Of a DNA stretch of 38,166 nt, positions 32,801 to 38,166 are shown one piece after another. Within the stretch, counting starts at the first letter, position 1. The number at the start of each line of letters is the position of its first letter. Origin of the DNA: JAYEIA01 sp964472505 (GTDB taxonomy: Bacteria; Bacteroidota; Bacteroidia; Bacteroidales; JAADGE01). The position numbers and the translations under genes were made by a program. The notes beneath the pieces were generated by a model. It did no database searches, had not been told where the DNA came from, and worked only from the letters and a program-made list of their open reading frames with translations. The DNA is taken from the NCBI GenBank assembly GCA_964472505.1, contig CAYYQW010000034.1, positions 1 to 38,166 of the forward strand, written 5' to 3'.

Positions 32801-34030
32801 GTGATTAAACGAGAGCATTATTTAACAAAAATACAAGCAGGATTTCAATACAATCCGATAGTTGTTTTGATTGGAGCAAGACAAGTTGGAAAAACTACTT
32901 TAATGGAAATGTTTGTCAAAGACAAACAAAACTTGTGGCTCACCGGTCAAAATCCGGAAACAGCACAATTTTTTGAAAAATTTTCAACAATTGAGCGCTA
33001 TCTGAAAATTAATATCAACGAAGATCTTAACGGTTTACTTGTTATTGACGAATTTCAATTTATAAACGATATTTCTTTAATCCTAAAACTATTAGCCGAC
33101 AAATATAAAAATCTTAAAATTTTATGTAGCGGGAGTTCGAGTTTGGATATTATGCAAAAAGCTGAGGAATCGCTTGCCGGCAGAATTAGATTAATAAATG
33201 TTTACTCACTTTCGTTTAGCGAATTTGTAAAATTTCAAAATTCTGAATTATCCGGAAATTTCAACAAATGTAAATTCGATGATAATATCAATATTCTTTT
33301 TCCGCAAATACCAATTTTACTGAATGAATATTTATTATACGGTGGGCTTCCAAAAGTAGCTCTCGCAAGAGATTTTGCCGAAAAAGAAGAACTTTTGAAC
33401 GATATTTTTAAAACATACTTACTAAAAGATGTAAGGCAATACATTAAAAATCAAGACTTTGTCGCTTTCAATAAATTACTGAAAATTCTTGCTGCTCAAA
33501 CCGGCTATTTGCTTAATATCAACGAAATATCAAATACGATTCAATTGCCCTATAAAACTTGCGAGGCGTATATAAATATTTTGGAGCAAATGTTTATAAT
33601 TCAACTAATTAATCCTTTTACAAGCAACTTACGCAAAGAAATTACTAAAATGAAAAAAATATTCTTTTGCGACTTGGGTTTACGAAATATTATTTATAAC
33701 AGTTTCAACGACATAAATATAAGAACAGACAAGGGTCAAATCTTTGAAAATTATGTTTTTTTGCAATTATTAGAAAATCACAAACAAAGTCAGATTTATT
33801 TTTACAGAACAAAAGATGCAACAGAAATAGATTTTATTATTTCTAAAAAAAACAATAAAATAATCCCGGTTGAAGTGAAATTCAAAGAATTAAAAAAACA
33901 TAGAAAAATTAGAGCAATAAGCGAGTTTTCAAAAAATGTTGAAATAGAAAAAAGTTATATCATAAATAGAAATTTAATTGAAACCGCTCAAAACCAATTT
34001 TATATACAACCATATATGTTGCATTTGTAA
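32801..34030 (+). CDS. AAA ATPase with DUF4143 domain
   Basis: 409 residues from the GTG at 32801, giving MIKREHYLTKIQ, which aligns with the start of related ATPases; a TTG at 32774 in the same frame overlaps the promoter box. Walker A is IGARQVGKT, Walker B LLVIDEFQFI, sensor region CSGSSSLDIMQKAEESLAGR. DUF4143 end: IFFCDLGLRNIIYNSF and ATEIDFIISKKNNKIIPVEV. It resembles the frameshifted copy at 11673. It is inserted between the intact GT2 and a remnant of that gene's tail. Confidence 0.85.
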   Translation: MIKREHYLTKIQAGFQYNPIVVLIGARQVGKTTLMEMFVKDKQNLWLTGQNPETAQFFEKFSTIERYLKININEDLNGLLVIDEFQFINDISLILKLLADKYKNLKILCSGSSSLDIMQKAEESLAGRIRLINVYSLSFSEFVKFQNSELSGNFNKCKFDDNINILFPQIPILLNEYLLYGGLPKVALARDFAEKEELLNDIFKTYLLKDVRQYIKNQDFVAFNKLLKILAAQTGYLLNINEISNTIQLPYKTCEAYINILEQMFIIQLINPFTSNLRKEITKMKKIFFCDLGLRNIIYNSFNDINIRTDKGQIFENYVFLQLLENHKQSQIYFYRTKDATEIDFIISKKNNKIIPVEVKFKELKKHRKIRAISEFSKNVEIEKSYIINRNLIETAQNQFYIQPYMLHL

Positions 34031-34041
34031 CTTTTTTTAAA

Positions 34042-34073
34042 CTTTATAAACAAAAAACAAATCCAACGAATAG
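34042..34073 (+). pseudogene. GT2 3'-end remnant
   Basis: ctttataaacaaaaaacaaa then tccaacgaatag aligns with the end of the GT2 at 31740-32696 (ctttatgaaaaacaaatcca then acgcatcg). In frame it reads NKSNE and a stop, against NKSNASKK. It is followed after 26 bp by a GT4 head, so the two together look like a preserved ancestral GT2-GT4 junction. Confidence 0.65.
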
Positions 34074-34099
34074 AAAAAATATTTCTGAAAATTTTAAAA

Positions 34100-34219
34100 A
34101 TGCCCAAAAAAATCCTGTTTCTCTCATCGGCCAATCTGACCACCAACCCGCGCTTACTCAAAGAACTGAAGTATGCTGTCGAGCTTGGATATGAACCGGT
34201 TTTTCATGCTATTCCCTAA
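34100..34219 (+). pseudogene. GT4 5'-end remnant
   Basis: MPKKILFLSSANLTTNPRLL, then KELKYAVELGYE, equals the start of the intact GT4 at 35730. The bases agree closely but with silent changes. Similarity stops at about 34195, where a small inverted-repeat element begins, and the frame closes at 34219. Confidence 0.88.
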
Positions 34220-34356
34220 TATTGTGATTTGTAATAAACACCTCGTTAGAGGTGAAATAGCGATAAAAAAAATTTAGTGAAGGTTTATTGCACCTCGTTG
34301 AGGTGCTACATTATGAAATTTATTTTTAAATCACAATATCCGGGATTAGCTCATGG
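34206..34356. mobile_element. MITE-like element with inverted ends
   Basis: atattgtgattt (34219-34230) and aaatcacaatat (34328-34339) are exact inverted copies. Weaker complementarity extends outward to catgct-attccc and gggattagctcatg. Inside, cacctcgttagaggtg and gcacctcgttgaggtgc are short palindromes. No gene is contained. Size and structure suit a miniature inverted-repeat element; no target duplication is obvious. Confidence 0.55.
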
Positions 34357-34448
34357 TTTTATATAGTTTTTTGGGATAAAAATAAAAAAAGCCCGCAATA
34401 TTTTCGTTTTCAGACAAAAATATTGCATATTTGACAAAACTTTAGTTT

Positions 34449-35729
34449 GTGGACGACAGATTAGCGGTATTAGAAAAATATAATTTCCGGAACAATCAAA
34501 TTCCGGTAACCGGATTTATCAGAGAAAATTATATCTCCGAAATTTCTGATTATATGTCTAATAATCTGATAAAAGTCTTAGTTGGTCAACGAAGAAGCGG
34601 AAAAAGTTTTATATTAAGGCAGATAATTTTTAAATTATTACAAAAAAACACAAATCCACATAATATTATTTATATCAACCGAGAATTTACAGATTTTGAT
34701 TTTATTCAAAGCTATACAGACCTTTCCGATTTACTCAATTTATACGAAAAAACGATTAAACCAAAAGGAAAAATATATCTATTTGTTGATGAAATCCAAA
34801 ATATTGACAAATGGGAAAAAATAATAAATTCTTTGTCGCAGGATTATACAAAAGAATACGAAATTTTTATTACGGGTTCAAACTCCGAATTGCTTTCAGG
34901 CGAACTATCATCCTACTTATCCGGCAGATACATTGAATTTAAAATTTTTCCTTTTTCATATAATGAGTTTATTTCCTTCAGTAAATTAGAAAATAACAAA
35001 AATAATTTTTTAAAATATTTAAACACCGGAGGATTGCCGGAATTGTTTAATTTAAAAACCGACCAAACTAAAAGACAGTATGTAGCAGCAGTAAAAGATA
35101 CAATTTTATTACGAGACATAATACTTCGCTATAAAATTAATGACCCAAAACTATTAGATGATATTTTTTCTTTTTTGGTTAATAATGCTTCAAACTTAAT
35201 ATCAATTAACAACATTGTAAATTATTATAAATCAAAGAATAAAAAAACAAGTTACGATACAGTAGCAAACTACATTAAATATTTAAGCCAAAGTTTCTTA
35301 ATTCATCAAACTTCAAAATATAATATAAAAGGTAAAGAAACCCTATCCGGAACATATAAATTTTATATTAATGATTTAGCATACAAAAACTATATTTTTC
35401 AAGGATTTTCTTACGGAATAGGCTATCAATTAGAGAATCTGATTTTTCTTCAATTATTAAATTCCGGATTTGATGTGTATGTCGGGTATATGAGAGATAA
35501 AGAAGTGGATTTTGTGGCGATTAAAAATTCAAAATATCTGTATGTCCAAGTTAGCTATTTGTTGGTTGACGAAAAAACAATTAAACGCGAATACGCTTCC
35601 CTTGAAAGCATTCCGGATAATTACAAAAAAATTGTAGTTTCACTTGATGATTTTAAACTTAACAATAAAAACGGAATAGAACACATACAAGCATGGAATT
35701 TTAATGAATATTTATTATCTAAATTTTAA
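34449..35729 (+). CDS. AAA ATPase with DUF4143 domain
   Basis: 426 residues with a GTG start; no better ATG is near. Walker A is VGQRRSGKS, Walker B YLFVDEIQNI, sensor region ITGSNSELLSGELSSYLSGR. DUF4143 end: FYINDLAYKNYIFQGF and DKEVDFVAIKNSKYLYVQVS. It is closest to the copy at 15029; they share the QVxYLL(V/S)DEKxIxRE stretch. The stop directly abuts the ATG of the GT4 gene, with no gap. A weak box CATATTTG lies at about 34427-34434. Function unproven. Confidence 0.87.
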   Translation: MDDRLAVLEKYNFRNNQIPVTGFIRENYISEISDYMSNNLIKVLVGQRRSGKSFILRQIIFKLLQKNTNPHNIIYINREFTDFDFIQSYTDLSDLLNLYEKTIKPKGKIYLFVDEIQNIDKWEKIINSLSQDYTKEYEIFITGSNSELLSGELSSYLSGRYIEFKIFPFSYNEFISFSKLENNKNNFLKYLNTGGLPELFNLKTDQTKRQYVAAVKDTILLRDIILRYKINDPKLLDDIFSFLVNNASNLISINNIVNYYKSKNKKTSYDTVANYIKYLSQSFLIHQTSKYNIKGKETLSGTYKFYINDLAYKNYIFQGFSYGIGYQLENLIFLQLLNSGFDVYVGYMRDKEVDFVAIKNSKYLYVQVSYLLVDEKTIKREYASLESIPDNYKKIVVSLDDFKLNNKNGIEHIQAWNFNEYLLSKF

Positions 35730-36992
35730 ATGAAAAAAAAAATCCTCTTCCTCTCCTCGGCCAATCTTACCACCAACCCGCGCTTGCTCAAAGAACTAAA
35801 GTATGCTGTCGAACTTGGATATGAAGTTGATTTTGTCGGTTTCGATTTAAACACATGGAGCGATGAGATAGATAAGGAAATTAACAAAGATATCCCGGCC
35901 GAATTCACATACCTGCCGGTAACGCGTAAAAGTCCGGTTACTTGGCTGCTAAGCAGCTTTGCGGAAAGATTTTCCCGAAAAACGGCTTTCCTGTTCAGGA
36001 AGTCCGTAAAAATTCATGCTTTTGCACATTCCAAAAGAACTTGGTTGCTTTCTCGGCAACTGAAAGCATGCAGAAAAAAATACGATTTAATTGCAGCCCA
36101 CACATTGCCCGCGCTATACCCGGCATACCGCTTGGCTCGCAGACAAAACATCCCCTTTGTTTTCGATATCGAAGACTATCATCCCGGCGAAGCCGCTGCC
36201 GACAAAAATGAAATCAACAGGCGCAAGTTTTTGATGAAAAAATTATTGCCCGAAGCAAATTTTCTGACTTACGCATCGCCCTTAATCGGAAAAGAAAGTT
36301 TGGGGCTTCTGAATCATTACCCGGAAAGCAAACATCGTTTGATAAATAATTGTTTCTCTCAAAAAGAATTTGAATACAAAGAAAATCATTCCGGGAAAGT
36401 AAAATTTGTCTGGTTTTCGCAAAACATAGCCGCCGGCCGAGGTTTGGAATTGGTCATTCCGGCTCTGTACAAATTTAAGGATAAAATTGAACTGCATTTA
36501 ATCGGGAATTTATACCAAAATTTTTATGACGAATACTTAGCACAATATTCAGATATTCTAAGCATTCATAAACCCTTGCCGCAAAAAGAATTAAACCTTA
36601 AACTCTCGGAATATGATGTGGGTTTGGCCGTGGAATTGAATACGGCAGATTTTAATCGGCAAATATGTCTGACAAACAAAATCTGGGCCTATTTTCAATC
36701 CGGTTTGTATATTTTGGCCACCGATACACCGGCACAAAGGCAATTTGTAAATGAAAAAGAGACCATAGGTTTGATCGCTCAACAAAATATCCATAGTTTT
36801 AAGCAATCGGTGATGCACATTATTGAAAGCATCGATTCATTCAGAAGGGATAAACAAAATCGTTTTAACAAAGCAAAGCATTCAGCTTGGGAAAGCGAAC
36901 GCCAAAAACTAAAAGAAATATGGGAAAATATAAACCACAGAGGACACATAGTTTCACATAGAAAAACAATGAATCAGCAGAAGACGAAATAA
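35730..36992 (+). CDS. Family 4-like glycosyltransferase
   Basis: 420 residues, GT-B fold. FLSSANLTTNPRLLKELKYA is the N-terminal loop of the (R/N)(D/N)PR group. FDIEDYHPGEA and KIWAYFQSGLYILATDTPAQ mark the donor side. The final 20 or so residues (NHRGHIVSHRKTMNQQKTK) are a translation of the roughly 100-bp repeat that starts at about 36927, so the repeat replaced or extended the natural C-terminus. A truncated head of the same gene lies at 34100. It is the last glycosyltransferase in the window. Confidence 0.88.
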   Translation: MKKKILFLSSANLTTNPRLLKELKYAVELGYEVDFVGFDLNTWSDEIDKEINKDIPAEFTYLPVTRKSPVTWLLSSFAERFSRKTAFLFRKSVKIHAFAHSKRTWLLSRQLKACRKKYDLIAAHTLPALYPAYRLARRQNIPFVFDIEDYHPGEAAADKNEINRRKFLMKKLLPEANFLTYASPLIGKESLGLLNHYPESKHRLINNCFSQKEFEYKENHSGKVKFVWFSQNIAAGRGLELVIPALYKFKDKIELHLIGNLYQNFYDEYLAQYSDILSIHKPLPQKELNLKLSEYDVGLAVELNTADFNRQICLTNKIWAYFQSGLYILATDTPAQRQFVNEKETIGLIAQQNIHSFKQSVMHIIESIDSFRRDKQNRFNKAKHSAWESERQKLKEIWENINHRGHIVSHRKTMNQQKTK

Positions 36993-37236
36993 TTATCTTT
37001 GTGTCACTTTGTGTGCTTTGTGGTAAAAAATATACAAACCACACAGGGCACACAGATTCACACAGAAAAAAATATTAAATCAGCAGAATGCAAAACAAAA
37101 CCCCTTTGTGGCCCTTTGTGTTCTTTGTGGTTAAAAAAATATAAACCACACAGCGCACACAGTAACACACAGAAAAAAAATCATTAAATTAGCAGAATAC
37201 AAAACAAATAATCTTTGTAATTTTAAAAGAATAAAG
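36927..37236. repeat. Tandem ~100-bp palindromic repeats, left block
   Basis: Three units, each beginning ataaaccacacag-gcacacag and ending ctttgtgttctttgtggtta. The two ends are roughly complementary, so each unit can fold on itself. Units start near 36927, 37033 and 37140. The first overlaps the 3' end of the GT4 gene; the third runs into the GxxExxY gene promoter region. Confidence 0.88.
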
Positions 37237-37650
37237 ATGAAGCTAACAAAACAATACATCAAAAACCTGAATTACAAAATTGTAGGCGCTGCCGTAGAAG
37301 TACACAAACAGCTCGGCCCCGGGTTATTGGAAAGCATCTATGAAGAATGTCTGTATGAAGAGCTGCTGTCAGTAGGACTGCATCCCAAGCGCCAAGTCCT
37401 TGTTCCGGTGATATACAAAGGCATACAAGTAAAAAATGACCTAAAAATTGATTTGTTGGTAAATGACTGTATCATTTTGGAATTAAAAGCGGTTATTGAT
37501 ATGAACCCTTTATATGATGCTCAAATACTAACCTACATGAAACTGGCCGAAATCCCCAAAGGCCTGCTGATAAATTTCAACAGTGTAAAATTAACTGACG
37601 GAATAAGCCCTTTTGTGAATGAATTATTTGCTGAGCTGCCCGAAAAATAA
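37237..37650 (+). CDS. GxxExxY family protein
   Basis: 137 residues. VGAAVEVHKQLGPGLLESIY followed by EECL is the name-giving GxxExxY motif region (PDDEXK_3 clan). DLKIDLLVNDCIILELKAV gives the D...ExK nuclease-fold core, and YDAQILTYMKLAEIPKGLLI the conserved end. The function is unknown; the fold suggests nucleic-acid cleavage or binding. It is embedded in tandem repeats on both sides and is not part of the polysaccharide pathway. Possibly a solitary mobile passenger. Confidence 0.9.
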   Translation: MKLTKQYIKNLNYKIVGAAVEVHKQLGPGLLESIYEECLYEELLSVGLHPKRQVLVPVIYKGIQVKNDLKIDLLVNDCIILELKAVIDMNPLYDAQILTYMKLAEIPKGLLINFNSVKLTDGISPFVNELFAELPEK

Positions 37651-37655
37651 AAAAT

Positions 37656-38166
37656 ATTAAACCACAGAGGGCACACAGAAACACATAGAAAAACAATCAA
37701 GTAGTCTGTACAATAATAATTAACTTTGTGGCCCTTTGTGTTCTTTGTGGTTAAAATATAAACCACACAGCGCACACAGAAACACATAGAAAAACAATCA
37801 AGTAGTCTGTACAATAATAATTAACTNNNNNNNNNNNNNNNNNNNNNNNNNNNNNNNNNNNNNNNNNNNNNNNNNNNNNNNNNNNNNNNNNNNNNNNNNN
37901 NNNNNNNNNNNNNNNNNNNNNNNNNNTTGTGGCCCTTTGTGTTCTTTGTGGTTAAAATATAAACCACACAGCACACACAGTAACACACAGAAAAAGCATT
38001 AAATTAGCTAAGTACAAAATAAAAATCTTTGTGTCCCTTTGTGTTCTCTGTGGTAAAAATATAAACCACACAGCGCACACAGATTCACACAGAAAAAAAT
38101 ATTAAATCAGCAGAATGCAAAACAAAACCCCTTTGTGGCCCTTTGTGTTCTTTGTGGTTAAAAAAA
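37656..38166. repeat. Tandem ~100-bp palindromic repeats, right block
   Basis: The same repeat family resumes 5 bp after the GxxExxY stop and continues to the window end. The unit from about 37662 and the one from 37758 are almost identical (both with aatcaagtagtctgtacaat). The unit at about 38060-38166 nearly equals the one at 37033-37139. No gene is present. Confidence 0.88.
37827..37926. other. Assembly gap (100 N)
   Basis: Exactly 100 N in the middle of a repeat unit. A fixed-length filler of unknown true size; the repeats probably broke the assembly here. Confidence 0.98.

Noticed and set aside
4778..35729. Classical transposon or integron as the source of the cassettes
   Set aside because: No transposase, integrase, attC-like site or shared terminal inverted repeat is seen at cassette borders; borders coincide with gene ends instead.
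37101..37141. Rho-independent terminator after GT4
   Set aside because: The complementary arms belong to every copy of the repeat family and no U-run follows a compact stem.
36927..38166. Possible CRISPR array in the right repeat blocks
   Set aside because: The whole unit of about 100 bp is repeated, including the part between the palindromic ends; spacers are not unique.
1..38166. tRNA, rRNA or riboswitch genes
   Set aside because: I looked for cloverleaf TTCGANNC arms and known leader motifs by eye and found none convincing; the cttcgac words at 14682 belong to a hairpin.

Overview
The window comes from an AT-rich genome of the phylum Bacteroidota, probably an uncultured member of the Bacteroidales. 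The evidence is the recurrent TAnnTTTG promoter box ahead of many genes, the lack of clear Shine-Dalgarno sequences, and the gene families present (DUF4143 ATPases, AlbA_2/HATPase proteins, WbqC, GxxExxY). Every credible gene lies on the + strand. A 100-base run of N at 37827-37926 marks a scaffold gap.

The backbone is a surface-polysaccharide locus. It holds a Wzt-type ABC exporter ATPase (1683), two sulfotransferases (2960, 7680), a DegT-family sugar aminotransferase (3673), a WbqC protein (8853), an NAD-dependent epimerase/dehydratase (9517), a GT10 fucosyltransferase-like enzyme (16410), an asparagine-synthase-like amidotransferase (17433), a hexapeptide acyltransferase (28407), four GT2 glycosyltransferases (10539, 20670, 24721, 31740) and three GT4 glycosyltransferases (19269, 21734, 35730). 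Together they predict a sulfated polymer, probably also amino-sugar-containing, amidated, acylated and fucosylated. No ABC permease, polymerase or flippase is visible, so the locus must extend upstream of base 1 or elsewhere.

The striking part is what sits between these genes. Most junctions that are not tight operon overlaps hold small accessory cassettes: six AAA/DUF4143 ATPases (one frameshifted), two AlbA_2/HATPase proteins plus one remnant, four AbiEii-type nucleotidyltransferase modules with upstream partners (one gutted), a DUF433/DUF5615 pair (toxin interrupted), a MntA/HepT pair, and at the two edges a VapBC pair and a GxxExxY gene embedded in repeats. Many carry their own TAnnTTTG box.

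Nearly every cassette is bordered by a short extra copy of the end of a neighbouring polysaccharide gene. These are either the first 12-56 codons of a glycosyltransferase ('head') or the last 9-38 codons of an aminotransferase or glycosyltransferase ('tail'). Some copies are identical over 73-123 bp; others match only as protein and so come from other alleles. Several keep the ATGA stop/start overlap of the original junction. I read the window as a hypervariable polysaccharide locus whose gene junctions repeatedly receive defence- or addiction-like cargo by recombination at gene ends. The mechanism is inference; the repeated gene ends are visible in the sequence.

Region by region: 1-1682, repeat-rich left edge with VapBC; 1683-4785, exporter, sulfotransferase and aminotransferase; 4778-7683, tandem AlbA cassettes with aminotransferase tails; 7680-11486, compact operon; 11487-16413, cassette pile-up with four GT2 heads; 16410-20462, GT10/AsnB/GT4 operon; 20459-20673, small scar; 20670-22897, GT2/GT4 pair; 22898-24714, two AbiEii modules; 24721-28410, GT2 followed by two cassettes each ending in a GT2 tail; 28407-31654, acyltransferase then MntA/HepT and an ATPase, each next to a GT2 head; 31740-36992, GT2, two ATPases around a preserved GT2-tail/GT4-head junction, then GT4; 36927-38166, roughly 100-bp repeats around a GxxExxY gene.
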